Program-made: the position numbers and the translations under genes
Notes under the pieces: generated by a model
What the model was told of the DNA's origin: nothing
The model's input: the letters and a program-made list of their open reading frames with translations, nothing else
Databases searched by the model: none
DNA from: Massilia brevitalea
GTDB lineage: Bacteria > Pseudomonadota > Gammaproteobacteria > Burkholderiales > Burkholderiaceae_D
Assembly: GCF_030711405.1 (NCBI RefSeq)
Contig: NZ_JAULSI010000020.1
Location: forward strand, 1-64,000
Reading direction: 5' to 3'
Length of the DNA stretch: 64,000 bases
Part shown: piece by piece, positions 1 through 9,316 of the stretch
How the letters are laid out: the number at the start of each line of letters is the position of its first letter
Position numbering within the stretch: position 1 is the first letter of the stretch

Positions 1-1639
1 ACTCTACAGGAAAGAGTGTTGCACTTGGTTTTAGAGACTGCCCTTTCATACAGTTATTCTGCGCAAGTACGCCAGTTTTGCGGGCTATGCTTACTCGTTC
101 CGCACTTGCTTCATCCTGTTGCATTGTTGACGACGCGCTACGCAGGACCTGTACCCAGCTCTTGCCTGTCTTAGATTGTTCCGTTTTCTTAGAGGGCGGA
201 GAGACACGCGGTATTCGCAACTGAGTTAGCGGTTTCAATCCAAACGTCTCGAAGAGTTCTTTTGCTTCTTTTGGTGTCGCAATACGGGCATACGACTTTT
301 CGTAGGTAACTGCTATGCCATTCCAACGCTGAACGAAATTTCTGCACAGATCGCTAGCTGCCGGACCAGTAATGGATGAATGGACGTCGTGCCATGGCAT
401 CCGCGGTTGAGCAAGAGAGATTGTCTTACCACTGGCCGGGACAATCTTCCTGACCTTTTGTAGATTGGCGTAGCGCTGTTTGCGTGTATTCGCGGTTTGA
501 CTCAGCTGACTCAAGGTTGCAAGCATGAATGTCTTGATCAGTTCGACGCTACTAGACCGTAGCTCTGCTGGAACTTGCTCGAGACTTGCATTGTTTAACC
601 ACGCCAGCAGTACTGCTGCAGTATTTGCGGCATAGGCGCCACCAGTTTCGCGCAGCCCTTCTAGCTTGCTTTTTAGCTCTCGATCCATCCGTTGATAAGC
701 CCAACGTGATACGCCCTGAGCGGCGTCAACGGGGACATCCTGCATTTTTCGAATAAATTCAGGCATCAAATCGCCGGTCGTCCACCAGTTGCTGACGACT
801 GCAAGAACATCCTTCACAGAATTGCCAACCGACGTCATCACGTCCTGTACTATTGCGATTGGCTTTGCGGGTGCAGAGCTTCCCCATGCCGCAGCACCGG
901 CAAGCTTTCCATCGAAGCAGGCACAAAACAGCTCAGCGCGTGTCAGATAACCGACCTGATCGACCTTCGAAAGGGTATGGACCGGTGGGATGCAAGTGTT
1001 ATAGAGCTCGTTTCCTTTCCGCCCGTTCGGGGCCAGAGAAAATCGTCCATCGTCGCGCCGTCCATAGGCCAGATCGATTCCACCGACAAAAGCGCGCTCC
1101 TCGTCAATCACCACAAGTTTTTGATGGTGCGAAAAGCCAATCCCTAATGCACCTGCCATATCGCTCTGCGCAATCGCCGGCAATGCGAACGCGCGCGCTG
1201 CAGAGTTCAATCCAGCATTCAGCTGAAAGACTGCCAGCATGGTTTCGAAGTCGCCTGTATCGACACCCACCTTGGGCGACAGCCAAGGCATCACGTAGAT
1301 ACGCAGGAGTGGCCGCTGGTCGATCGCCTTTTCCAGATACTGAAACAAGGTCTTTCCGCCCACCAGCTCGACATCGAAATTCACCTGCCATCCTGCGATA
1401 TAGATCGACTTCTTGGCGCCGTCGATGGCAGCAGCAACGGCAGCAAAATATTCTTCCCCGGTGACATAGAAATCCACCTTGTTGCCACTGGAAGGCTCAG
1501 AAAATACGCTTCCCCATGCGATGTCAGGATGCTTTTCGACCGGTACGCCGTCGTGAATGAAAATGCCCGGTGCGGATGTGGCGGCAGCGATGGCTTTACC
1601 GTCTTTGGACACCAATTGAGCAATGTGTTTGTTGGTCAT
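1..1639 (-). CDS. Phospholipase D-type T6SS effector (Tle5-like), partial at left edge
   Basis: The frame stays open for about 546 codons and leaves the window before its stop. The ATG at 1639 lies 26 bp after the vgrG stop, with no clear Shine-Dalgarno sequence. An HxKx4D catalytic motif (HQKLVVID, residues 172-179) is followed by GGIDLAYGR, typical of the phospholipase D superfamily. Further on, PWHDVHSSITGPAA matches the conserved block of PLD-type type VI lipase effectors (Tle5). The second HKD motif should lie beyond the edge. The expected role is hydrolysis of phospholipids in target cells after delivery by the upstream VgrG. The family and the vgrG linkage are clear; activity and any immunity gene cannot be seen here. 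Base composition is visibly less GC-rich than in the rest of the window. Confidence 0.85.
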   Translation of the reverse strand, partial: MTNKHIAQLVSKDGKAIAAATSAPGIFIHDGVPVEKHPDIAWGSVFSEPSSGNKVDFYVTGEEYFAAVAAAIDGAKKSIYIAGWQVNFDVELVGGKTLFQYLEKAIDQRPLLRIYVMPWLSPKVGVDTGDFETMLAVFQLNAGLNSAARAFALPAIAQSDMAGALGIGFSHHQKLVVIDEERAFVGGIDLAYGRRDDGRFSLAPNGRKGNELYNTCIPPVHTLSKVDQVGYLTRAELFCACFDGKLAGAAAWGSSAPAKPIAIVQDVMTSVGNSVKDVLAVVSNWWTTGDLMPEFIRKMQDVPVDAAQGVSRWAYQRMDRELKSKLEGLRETGGAYAANTAAVLLAWLNNASLEQVPAELRSSSVELIKTFMLATLSQLSQTANTRKQRYANLQKVRKIVPASGKTISLAQPRMPWHDVHSSITGPAASDLCRNFVQRWNGIAVTYEKSYARIATPKEAKELFETFGLKPLTQLRIPRVSPPSKKTEQSKTGKSWVQVLRSASSTMQQDEASAERVSIARKTGVLAQNNCMKGQSLKPSATLFPVE

Positions 1640-1665
1640 GGAAAATCCGCGGGGAGCAATGAATC

Positions 1666-4600
1666 TCAGGTTTTGACTTTGGGGAAGATGCCGCTTGAGG
1701 AGACCGCAAGTGCTTCCTTGGCATAACGCGTTTGCGGCATGGCCCCATCGCCGAAGACAGACACATGCAGGTCGGGACTGAAGTCCGCGGCGTCTAATGC
1801 GTGCAGCAGCTTTTCTTTCGCATCCCAGTCAGGCGACTCGGTGCGTACATCGACACGCACGACGTGACCGGGGTAGACGAGCCAGGTACGGTCTGGATGC
1901 ATTGCATAAGCTGCAGCGAGCGCTTCCTCTTCCGCGCTGCTCAACACGACATTTCCTTTTTCATCCGTCAGCCCTTGTGCAACCAGCTTCTTGTCGTCGA
2001 TCAGACCAAGGCCATCGGGCATCTCGCCGTACGCAATCTTCCAGGGTGTGTTCGCCAGCGCATGCCCGTTGGGACCAGGCGTATCGGCCAGGCGCATCTT
2101 GAATTGCAGAGGACGCTTTTCCAGTTCCGATCTCGGCAGCTTCGGCAGCGGATAATTCAGGTTCGCCGGTTCGATAAAGCTTTTCTTCCCCGCATGGACC
2201 GTGATCTTTCCAGGACACTGCACCGTGATATTTCCGCCTTCGATGGTGATGTTGGCGCCCCCCGCCGTGGACAAACTGATGCGCTTCGCTGCAGCCCAGT
2301 CGATGTGCGCATTCGCGCTAATGACGTTGATGTCGTCGCGTGCCTGTATCTTCAGCTCATCGCTCTGCGCCTGGATGTCGATGGCATCTTTCGCCGCAAT
2401 CATCTGCAGTCCGATACCGCTGCCCCCTGGCTTGATTGCTCCACCGAGGACACCGATGGCCTGGCCGGTGTGCACGCGCATCTGCCCACCTGAGACGAAT
2501 TGCGTATCCTGACCGCTAACGAGGTTGACGGTTTCGCCGTTTGCGAGCTGCAGGCTTTGCCCGGCAACGGCGCCAAAGCCATCCTTCGCTGCGATTGCGA
2601 TCAGCGGATCGACCAGATGCGGCAATTTGTTATCGCCCGCTGCACGATGACGGGCAGTTGCGTCACTCTCCGCGCCAGCCAGGCTGCCTTGGTCAACCGC
2701 GCCTGACAAGGCATGCAACATAGCCGCAAGCGGAGCTGCGTTGTCGTCCAGGACGCTGGCGTTGGCCTTGCTCGCGCCGAGGTGCGCAGCCAGGCCCACC
2801 GTCTGGTGTGTCAAGGCAGCCGCGTTCAATGATTGCGCCAGCTGGGTGACCGTCTTCAGCATCGCAATTCCCGCCGCGTTCTCGCCGGCGGCATCGCGCC
2901 GCGCTGCGTTATGCGCAACCCCGTAGCTCGAGATCAGCAATCCGCGGCCAGCACGCACGGCGCCATACGCGTCGGTGCGCAGCTCCGCGCCAAGGCCACG
3001 GAAACTGCCACGGTAGTTGTCGGACGCGTGGATGAGATGGCCGAGATTCAGTTCGCTGGCGGCATGGGTGCATTTCAGCTGGATCCGCCCCTGCGCATCG
3101 GTATCGTCGAACAGCAGCTGGTTGTAGCCCGCGCCGCCGAATTCCTTGCTGCGGATGCCCCACTGCGCCGCCCCATTGTTGTGTCCTGCACTGTCGGCGG
3201 ATGCGCCATGCCAGACCGGGCTGTTGCCACCGGCAAGATTGCCTTGCGCCGAGGGCATGTGGTCGTGCGCGTGCTTGAAGACCGAGGTATCGCTGTCGCG
3301 GTCGCGCCGTCCGCCTGGCGTCGGCAGGATCCCGCCTTGGCCCTGGCCGTTATACAAGGCCCCGACAATGATCGGCCGGTCGATGTCGTTCTCGAGGAAT
3401 TGCACCATGACTTCTTGTCCGATGCGCGGCAGGAACTGGCTGCCCATGCCGCCGCCGGCGGAACGCTGCGCCACCCGCACCCAGCAACCCGTGGCGCCGT
3501 TTTTTTGCCAATGAAAGCGGATACGCACACGGCCCAGGCGGTCGCAAAACAGTTCCTCCGCTCCATTCGGCCTGTCCTGGCCATCCGGGCCGACAACAAT
3601 CGCGCTTTGCGAACCATGCGCAGTCGGCTTCGCGTTGCTGCGGCCATCGCTTCCGGGCAGTTGCGGACGCCACGGAAACCGGGTTGGTATTGCATCGAAA
3701 CAGTTGGCGTAGCCCGATTCGGTTGCTTGCGCAACGGCCAGCGCCAGGTCGGCAGGATGCTGGCCAGGCAAGGACTCCTGCAGCAATTCAGGAATCGGGC
3801 CGAACAGTTCGGCGAGCGCATTCCGGGCCGAAGGCGGCAGATTGTTCACGCCGATACTCAGCACGCGCAGTACCGTGAATGTTGGCGCTTCCCGGGATGA
3901 GCGGCGAGGCATCCCCGTGACGGCCAGTCGCGTACCCGCGCGCAGGGTGCGTACCGTCGAACGCCCGTACCAGCGCTGGACGCGCGCTTCATGCCCTTGC
4001 ATCTGCAGGTCCGCATAGCGGGTGGCCTGGGCGTGATTCGCGTATGCGTACTGGCCGGGAACGTCGAACGACTCGATCGGCAGCAGTCTGCGCAAGCGTT
4101 CGAAATGCGTAGGTGCACTTGCGGCGACAACCAGCTTGGACTTGTAGTTCGAATTCAGTACAGTCAGCAGCGAAATGTGCAGTCGGCGCTCTTCGATGAG
4201 CGCCTGTACCGTGTCCTGGGTCTCGACAGGTCCGGCGCCGTGGTAGCGTACGCCGGCGCCGCCAGCACTGCTGGGGTCTTCCGGGACGGCGCTCAACCGG
4301 TCGCTTTCTGCAAACAGGACCATGCCAGGTCCGTTTTCGGTCTGCTCGAAGCGCCAGCACAGTCCCTCTCCGGCAAGTATCCTGCGCACGAAATCGAGAT
4401 CGGATTCGCGGTATTGGCAACAATAGCTGCGTGCCATGGCGCGACCCATGAATTGTCCGGTGTCGCTGCTCCAGCGCCATCGGGCCATTGGGCGATAGGG
4501 AGCGAAAACCGAGTCGACAATCTGGATGACGGTCTTGTCCTGCCATACGCGGCTGTTACGCACCTGGCCAAGGCGCCAGGGCCATGGAGCGATCCGTATC

Positions 4601-4932
4601 CGATAGCGGGCAAATCCTCCGTCGCTACCCAGCATGGCGACTTCATTGATCTCGCCTGCGAAACCGCTGCGCGTACCATCGGCCAGGCTTATTTCCAGCG
4701 TCGCCTGCTCCCCGAGCAGGGATTCAAGAGCAACGTGAGCACTGGTGGACAAGACGATGACGTCGCGCATGCCGATCTCCTGCACGGCGTCGTCGGCGTA
4801 AAAGGCTTCGACCAGAAGCTCGCTCAGGCCAGGGCGTAGTCGGCCATCTCCGATCCTTAACGCATATAGCCTCGTTGTACTTGAAAACTGCACTAGTTCG
4901 GACGTGATTTGTTTCACCAGGTCTGGGCTCAT
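1666..4932 (-). CDS. vgrG: Type VI secretion system tip protein VgrG with C-terminal extension
   Basis: This 1088-residue protein forms the spike that caps the T6SS tube. In order it has a gp27-like N-terminal part (about 15-350), a gp5 OB-fold (about 464-530, with LGRVRIRFHW and the block ending in GALYNGQG), a VgrG needle segment containing GYNQLLFDD, and a DUF2345 beta-rich region (about 770-925). From residue 944 a tail of about 145 residues follows (FKMRLADTPGPNGHALANTP, later GLTDEKGNV). It resembles the transthyretin-like domains that VgrGs use to carry effectors. An AGGAG sequence precedes the ATG at 4932. The PLD effector follows in the same direction, so the tail probably loads that effector (inference). 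Confidence 0.95.
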   Translation of the reverse strand: MSPDLVKQITSELVQFSSTTRLYALRIGDGRLRPGLSELLVEAFYADDAVQEIGMRDVIVLSTSAHVALESLLGEQATLEISLADGTRSGFAGEINEVAMLGSDGGFARYRIRIAPWPWRLGQVRNSRVWQDKTVIQIVDSVFAPYRPMARWRWSSDTGQFMGRAMARSYCCQYRESDLDFVRRILAGEGLCWRFEQTENGPGMVLFAESDRLSAVPEDPSSAGGAGVRYHGAGPVETQDTVQALIEERRLHISLLTVLNSNYKSKLVVAASAPTHFERLRRLLPIESFDVPGQYAYANHAQATRYADLQMQGHEARVQRWYGRSTVRTLRAGTRLAVTGMPRRSSREAPTFTVLRVLSIGVNNLPPSARNALAELFGPIPELLQESLPGQHPADLALAVAQATESGYANCFDAIPTRFPWRPQLPGSDGRSNAKPTAHGSQSAIVVGPDGQDRPNGAEELFCDRLGRVRIRFHWQKNGATGCWVRVAQRSAGGGMGSQFLPRIGQEVMVQFLENDIDRPIIVGALYNGQGQGGILPTPGGRRDRDSDTSVFKHAHDHMPSAQGNLAGGNSPVWHGASADSAGHNNGAAQWGIRSKEFGGAGYNQLLFDDTDAQGRIQLKCTHAASELNLGHLIHASDNYRGSFRGLGAELRTDAYGAVRAGRGLLISSYGVAHNAARRDAAGENAAGIAMLKTVTQLAQSLNAAALTHQTVGLAAHLGASKANASVLDDNAAPLAAMLHALSGAVDQGSLAGAESDATARHRAAGDNKLPHLVDPLIAIAAKDGFGAVAGQSLQLANGETVNLVSGQDTQFVSGGQMRVHTGQAIGVLGGAIKPGGSGIGLQMIAAKDAIDIQAQSDELKIQARDDINVISANAHIDWAAAKRISLSTAGGANITIEGGNITVQCPGKITVHAGKKSFIEPANLNYPLPKLPRSELEKRPLQFKMRLADTPGPNGHALANTPWKIAYGEMPDGLGLIDDKKLVAQGLTDEKGNVVLSSAEEEALAAAYAMHPDRTWLVYPGHVVRVDVRTESPDWDAKEKLLHALDAADFSPDLHVSVFGDGAMPQTRYAKEALAVSSSGIFPKVKT

Positions 4933-5254
4933 GAACGAATAGGCTCCTGATCGAGTTTTTCAATACGTCACAAAAAAGAAGCGAGCATCGATACCACTGC
5001 TGTTTCTTCCTATACCTTGTGTAATGGAAAACGTCAGCCAAGATAGCGCAGTGAAAACGCGAGATTTGGGTCTCTTTTGAACGGTTGAGATGCATCAAGC
5101 AGATCGCGAAATCGAGGGCGAATCAGCCACTACGCGAGGATTGCAGCAGGCCTTCATTCAACCCGTGCGATGGTGCTGGGTTGAACTTGGCTACACTGGA
5201 CAGGTCTACCAGTAGATGCCATTGAGGGCGCCCTTCAAGGCGCCACACACTGCC
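4933..5254. other. Divergent intergenic region between vgrG and the M28 peptidase gene
   Basis: About 320 bp separate the divergent vgrG and peptidase starts. The vgrG-proximal half is AT-richer and should hold its promoter, but no convincing -35/-10 pair stands out. An 8-bp inverted repeat (TTCAACCC at 5157-5164, GGGTTGAA at 5178-5185, 13-nt spacer) lies just before the peptidase gene and could be an operator or hairpin. No gene was recognised. Confidence 0.4.
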
Positions 5255-6238
5255 ATGCGAAACTTTTTTCAATCACATTGGAAAGTCATCGTTGCGCTCC
5301 TCCTGCTCATCCTGGTGGCGGTCATGACGCTTACCCCGGAAAACGCGGCCGCCGGCTCCAGCCTGGCCGAGCGCATGCGCCAGCACGTAGCTGCCGTCGC
5401 TTCCGAGGAACACAACACGCGTCGGCCTGCGCAGCTCGAGCGCGCCGCCATCTACATCGAAACCACGCTGGAGAAGGCCGGCTACACGCCGGCGCGCCAG
5501 GAATACGAGGCCGGCGGGCAGAAGGTGCGCAACGTCGAGGTGGCGGTGGCGAACGTGGCGAAGGGAAAGCGGCCGGAACGCATCTTCATCGTCGGCGCGC
5601 ATTACGATTCGGCGCAAGGCGCGCCCGGCGCCAACGACAATGGCAGCGGCACGGCCGCCGTGCTGGAACTGGCGCGTCTGCTCAAGGCGGTGCAGCCGGC
5701 CAGCGGCACCGAAGTGCGCTTCGTGTTCTTCGTGAACGAGGAACCGCCCTTCTTCCTGGGCGACGAAATGGGCAGCATGCAGCATGCGGCCGAGCTGAAG
5801 CGGCAGGGCCTGGCGGTCGAGGCCGCGCTGGTACTGGAAACGATGGGCTACTATTCGGATGCGCCGGGCAGCCAGCAGCTGCCGCCGGGACTGGACGGGC
5901 AATATCCGGATACCGGGAATTTCATTGTCTTTGTCGGCACGATCGAATCGTCGGCGCTGGTGCGGCAGGCATTGGCGGCGTTCCAGGAAGCGTCGGACTT
6001 TCCGGCACAGGGGCTGGCAGCGCCGGCGCATACGATGGGCGTGACGCTGTCGGATCATTCATCCTATAACCGGCATGGGTATCCGGCGCTGATGATTACC
6101 GATACGGCCTTCATGCGCTATCCGTATTACCACACGGCGCAGGATACGCCGGACAAGCTGGATTACGACAGCATGGCGCGCGTGGTGGAAGGGTTGGCGA
6201 AGACGATTGGGGCGTTGGCGGGGGCGACTCAAGGTTAG
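5255..6238 (+). CDS. M28-family zinc aminopeptidase, membrane-anchored or exported
   Basis: The 327-residue protein starts with a short basic stretch and a hydrophobic segment (about 8-27, VIVALLLLILVAVMTL), giving an inner-membrane anchor or signal sequence with the enzyme outside. The catalytic part matches di-zinc peptidase family M28: AHYDS (H116, D118), GANDNGSG (D128), the Glu pair in NEEPPFF (E162/E163) and a late metal-binding His in YYHTAQDTPD (H293). It should remove N-terminal residues from peptides; the substrate is unknown. An in-frame ATG at 5216 would add 13 residues. I chose 5255 because the hydrophobic segment then sits normally. The gene stands alone, convergent with hemW. 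Confidence 0.85.
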   Translation: MRNFFQSHWKVIVALLLLILVAVMTLTPENAAAGSSLAERMRQHVAAVASEEHNTRRPAQLERAAIYIETTLEKAGYTPARQEYEAGGQKVRNVEVAVANVAKGKRPERIFIVGAHYDSAQGAPGANDNGSGTAAVLELARLLKAVQPASGTEVRFVFFVNEEPPFFLGDEMGSMQHAAELKRQGLAVEAALVLETMGYYSDAPGSQQLPPGLDGQYPDTGNFIVFVGTIESSALVRQALAAFQEASDFPAQGLAAPAHTMGVTLSDHSSYNRHGYPALMITDTAFMRYPYYHTAQDTPDKLDYDSMARVVEGLAKTIGALAGATQG

Positions 6239-6261
6239 CAAAGACGGACTGGTCTTTGCTA
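6236..6261 (+). terminator. Possible stem-loop terminator after the M28 peptidase gene
   Basis: A 10-bp inverted repeat (TAGCAAAGAC at 6236-6245, GTCTTTGCTA at 6252-6261) begins at the stop codon of the peptidase gene. There is no T-tract, so intrinsic termination is uncertain. Confidence 0.35.
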
Positions 6262-6285
6262 GCCGTAAGATATGCAGCCGGTGTA

Positions 6286-6312
6286 CCGCGTGGGCTCAAG
6301 AGCCCACCCTAC
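6286..6312. repeat. REP-like palindrome, single copy
   Basis: The sequence runs from CCGCGTGGGCTC through GAGCCCACCCTAC. It belongs to the palindrome family seen also at 8.4, 8.5, 12.4, 17.5, 43.4, 43.5 and 59.3 kb, with conserved ends CGCGTGG and CCACCCTAC. It lies between the convergent 3' ends of the peptidase gene and hemW. Confidence 0.75.
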
Positions 6313-6332
6313 CGCCAATCGACCGTTCAGGT

Positions 6333-7574
6333 CTATTTGTCCTCGCCGAGGAACATTTCTTGCAGATCGTTGAGGAAGCGCTGGCCCAGGTGGGTTGGTT
6401 TGATGAGCTTGAAGTCGCGCGTGAGCAAGCCTTTCGCTTCGGCGGCGTCCAGGGCTTTCGAGATCGCGGTGATGCTCATGCCGGTGCGTTCGCCGAAGAG
6501 GTTCGGGTCGAAGCCTTCGGTCAGGCGCAGGGTATTCAGCATGAACTCGAAGCCCATGTCGGCGCGCGCGATTTCGTGTTCTTCCTGCACCGGGTTGCCG
6601 CGCTTTGCAGCTTCCATGAAGGAACCGGGCTGCTTGAAGCGCGCCTGGCGCAGGATGCGGTGCGGGAACGAGAGCTTGGAGTGGGCGCCGGCGCCGATGC
6701 CGAGGTAGTCGCCGAAGTGCCAGTAGTTCAGGTTGTGGCGCGCGCGCCGGCCGGGCTGGGCATAGGCCGACACTTCATAGTGCTCGTAGCCGGCGGCCGG
6801 CATGGTCGCGGCGATCATGTCCTGCATGTCGGCGCTGGCGTCGTCGTCGGGCAAACTCGGCGGGTACTTGGCGAAGACCGTGTTCGGCTCCATGGTCAGG
6901 TGGTACAGCGACAGGTGCGGCGGCGCGAACGACAGCGCGGTCTGCAGGTCGTGGCGCGCCTGCGCCAATGTCTGCGAGGGCAGCGCGTACATCAGGTCGA
7001 GGTTGAAGTTGTCGAAGGTGCTGTGCGCAATTTCCACCGCGCGCAGCGCTTCGCGCTCGTCGTGGATGCGCCCGAGGGATTTCAGGTGCTCGCCGTTGAA
7101 GCTCTGGATGCCGATGGATAAACGGTTGATGCCGCTCTCGCGGTACTGACGGAATTTCTCGACTTCAAAAGTACCCGGATTCGCTTCCATCGTGATCTCG
7201 GCGTCGAGTTCCAGCGGCAGCAGCGTGCGCAGGTCCGACATCAAACGGTCCAGGCCCGCGGCCGACATCAGGCTCGGCGTGCCGCCGCCGATGAAGACGG
7301 TGTGGATGCGGCGGCCCCAGATCAGGGGCAGCGATTGTTCCAGGTCGAGGCGCAGCGCGTCCAGGTATTCCTTTTCCGGCAATTCGCCCTTGGCCTCGTG
7401 CGAATTGAAGTCGCAATACGGGCACTTACGCACGCACCAGGGGAAGTGGATGTACAGCGACAGTGGCGGCAAGGCGGTCAGGTTCAGGGAGCCGGGCTGC
7501 AGGTATTGCAGGGCGGCCTGCGCCGGCGAACGTGCTTCGCCGACATTCACGCCGGCGACTTTGATCGGAATCAT
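6333..7574 (-). CDS. hemW: Radical SAM heme chaperone HemW
   Basis: The 413-residue protein carries the radical SAM cluster motif in WCVRKCPYCDFNSH (C47, C51, C54) and the HemW-specific heme-binding motif HNxxYW (HNLNYW). GGGTPS follows the cluster, as in this family. HemW is a heme chaperone, formerly misnamed as an oxygen-independent coproporphyrinogen oxidase; the HNxxYW motif and the absence of the HemN N-terminal pattern support HemW. The start codon overlaps the rdgB stop by 4 bp, so rdgB and hemW are translationally coupled, an arrangement common in betaproteobacteria. Confidence 0.95.
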   Translation of the reverse strand: MIPIKVAGVNVGEARSPAQAALQYLQPGSLNLTALPPLSLYIHFPWCVRKCPYCDFNSHEAKGELPEKEYLDALRLDLEQSLPLIWGRRIHTVFIGGGTPSLMSAAGLDRLMSDLRTLLPLELDAEITMEANPGTFEVEKFRQYRESGINRLSIGIQSFNGEHLKSLGRIHDEREALRAVEIAHSTFDNFNLDLMYALPSQTLAQARHDLQTALSFAPPHLSLYHLTMEPNTVFAKYPPSLPDDDASADMQDMIAATMPAAGYEHYEVSAYAQPGRRARHNLNYWHFGDYLGIGAGAHSKLSFPHRILRQARFKQPGSFMEAAKRGNPVQEEHEIARADMGFEFMLNTLRLTEGFDPNLFGERTGMSITAISKALDAAEAKGLLTRDFKLIKPTHLGQRFLNDLQEMFLGEDK

Positions 7575-8155
7575 TTGAGTTTCTCTACCAGTGCGCGCAG
7601 GGCCTGGCCGCGGTGCGATTGCGCGTTTTTCTCGGCGGGCGTGAGTTCGGCCGTGGTCTTGCCCAGCGCCGGGATCAGGAAGTACGGGTCGTAGCCAAAG
7701 CCGTTCTCGCCGCGTGGGGTGGCGATGATCTCGCCGTCCCAGCGGCCGTCGGCGATGATCGGCTGCGGGTCGTCGGCGTGGCGCACGTAGACCAGCACGC
7801 AGTAGTAATAGGCCGACTTGTCGGCTTTATCGGCCAGCTCGGCCACGACCTTCTCGTTGTTGCGGGCGTCGGATTTTGGTTCGCCGGCAAAGCGCGCCGA
7901 GTACACGCCGGGGGCGCCGCCGAGGGCGTTGACGCAGACGCCGGAATCGTCGGCCAGGGCCGGCAGGCCGGTCAGGCGCGCGGCATGGCGGGCCTTGGCC
8001 AGGGCGTTTTCGACAAAGGTGGCGAACGGCTCCTCCGCCTCGGGCACGTTGAATTCGCCTTGCGGGTGCAGGGTGAAACCGATCGGGCCGAGGATTTGCT
8101 GGAATTCCTTCAGTTTGCCGGCGTTGTTCGAGGCGAGGATGAGGCGTTGGGTCAT
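7571..8155 (-). CDS. rdgB: XTP/dITP diphosphatase (RdgB/HAM1 family)
   Basis: The 194-residue protein has the usual length and motifs of the house-cleaning nucleotide pyrophosphatase: LASNNAGKLKEFQ at the N-terminus, ALADDSGVCV in the middle and GENGFGYDPYF near the C-terminus. It hydrolyses non-canonical purine triphosphates such as XTP and dITP to monophosphates and so keeps them out of DNA. It is the first gene of the rdgB-hemW pair. The repeat-rich region 8156-8575 lies upstream and contains its promoter, which I could not define. Confidence 0.95.
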   Translation of the reverse strand: MTQRLILASNNAGKLKEFQQILGPIGFTLHPQGEFNVPEAEEPFATFVENALAKARHAARLTGLPALADDSGVCVNALGGAPGVYSARFAGEPKSDARNNEKVVAELADKADKSAYYYCVLVYVRHADDPQPIIADGRWDGEIIATPRGENGFGYDPYFLIPALGKTTAELTPAEKNAQSHRGQALRALVEKLK

Positions 8156-8225
8156 GGTGGTATGCGGGCGGGATGGAGCGAAGGCGGTATTTTACCGCTT
8201 GTGGATACGCTGCGCCGCCGATCGC

Positions 8226-8350
8226 CACGTGCCGATTGGTGCGCCGATGATGGCACGTGCCGATTGGTGCGTTGATGATGGCAACGTGCCGATTGGTGCG
8301 CCGATGATGGCAACGTGCCGATTGGTGCGTTGATGATGGCAACGTGCCGA
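8226..8350. repeat. Tandem repeat, 29-bp unit, four full copies plus a partial
   Basis: The unit CGTGCCGATTGGTGCG, then CC or TT, then GATGATGG(CAA) starts at 8228, 8256, 8285 and 8314, with a truncated copy at 8343. Copies alternate between CC and TT at one dinucleotide, so the array also reads as a 58-bp unit repeated twice. The first unit is 28 bp long because one A is missing. The array lies about 70 bp upstream of the rdgB start, between rdgB and rph. It has no spacers, so it is not a CRISPR array. Confidence 0.9.
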
Positions 8351-8359
8351 TGCGAGGGG

Positions 8360-8388
8360 CGTAGGGTGGGCACCCCGTGCCCACGCGG
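8360..8388. repeat. REP-like palindrome (left member of a distant inverted pair)
   Basis: GTAGGGTGGGCAC and its complement GTGCCCACGCGG flank a short centre. It immediately follows the 29-bp tandem array. The partner at 8533-8560 is in the opposite orientation, about 145 bp away. Confidence 0.8.
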
Positions 8389-8532
8389 AATGATGCGCGG
8401 TGGTAGCGAGGATTCAGGCCACAGAACGCGGCATATCGGCAAGGCATCCAAAAGCGTATTGTTGACGTGTCGTCCATGGTTGGTGCCGCGGAGCGAAGCA
8501 TCCACGCAAGAGGTGCCCGGACAAGCACGTAA

Positions 8533-8560
8533 CCGCGTGGGCACGGAGTGCCCACCGTAC
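8533..8560. repeat. REP-like palindrome (right member of the pair)
   Basis: CCGCGTGGGCACGG then AGTGCCCACCGTAC, the inverse orientation of the copy at 8360. It sits 16 bp beyond the rph stop codon. The 145 bp between the two copies shows no gene. The whole stretch 8156-8575 holds only the tandem array, these palindromes and the rdgB promoter region. Confidence 0.8.
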
Positions 8561-8575
8561 GATCAAGGCCGCGGG

Positions 8576-9304
8576 CTAGAAGATACCCAGCGACTGCTTT
8601 TGCAGCCCGATCAAATCCGCAATCCCCGCCTGCGCGAGGTCCAGCAGGCGGTTCATCCCGGCCCGGTCGAACGCCGCCCCTTCCGCCGTCCCCTGCACCT
8701 CGATGAAATGCCCGGCTTCATTCATGACCACATTCATGTCGGTATCGCAGCCCGAATCCTCCACATAATCGAGGTCGAGCACCGGCGTGCCTTGAACAAC
8801 GCCCACCGAGATCGCGGCCACGAAATGCTTCACCGGCACCGCATCCAGCAGGCCGCGTTCCATCAGCCCGGAAAACGCGTCGTAGGCCGCCACCATGGCG
8901 CCGGTGATCGAGGCGGTGCGCGTGCCGCCGTCGGCCTGGATCACATCGCAGTCCAGGTGCAGGGTGCGCTCCCCAAACGCTTCCAGATCAAACGCGGCGC
9001 GCAGCGAGCGACCGATCAGGCGCTGGATTTCCTGGGTGCGGCCGGACTGCTTGCCGCGCGCGGCTTCGCGGTCCATGCGCGAGTGGGTCGAGCGCGGCAG
9101 CATGCCGTATTCGGCGGTCAGCCAGCCCTGGCCCTTCCCTTTCAGGAAGCCCGGCACCTTGTCCTCGATGCTGGCGGTGCAGATCACCTTGGTGTCGCCG
9201 CATTCGATCAGCACCGAGCCTTCGGCGTGCTTCGTGTACTGGCGGGTGATGCGGATGGCGCGCAGCTGGTCGACGGCGCGGCCGCTGGGGCGGATGAATG
9301 TCAT
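8576..9304 (-). CDS. rph: Ribonuclease PH
   Basis: The 242-residue protein is a full-length phosphorolytic 3'-5' exoribonuclease for tRNA 3' trimming. Recognisable blocks are RPSGR at the N-terminus, [29 protein letters not shown] and [20 protein letters not shown]. Together they form the conserved RNase PH core with the phosphate-binding Arg/Thr region. It precedes yicC-gmk-rpoZ-spoT in opposite orientation, separated by the PP2C/kinase pair. Confidence 0.97.
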   Translation of the reverse strand: MTFIRPSGRAVDQLRAIRITRQYTKHAEGSVLIECGDTKVICTASIEDKVPGFLKGKGQGWLTAEYGMLPRSTHSRMDREAARGKQSGRTQEIQRLIGRSLRAAFDLEAFGERTLHLDCDVIQADGGTRTASITGAMVAAYDAFSGLMERGLLDAVPVKHFVAAISVGVVQGTPVLDLDYVEDSGCDTDMNVVMNEAGHFIEVQGTAEGAAFDRAGMNRLLDLAQAGIADLIGLQKQSLGIF

Positions 9305-9316
9305 GGCGACCCTGGC

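Noticed and set aside
853..1623. Short open frames on both strands in the first 1.6 kb
   Set aside because: They overlap the phospholipase D frame, which carries the catalytic motif and continues to the edge.
8226..8350. Regular 29-bp repeats that could suggest a CRISPR array
   Set aside because: The units are directly adjacent with no unique spacers, and no cas genes are nearby.
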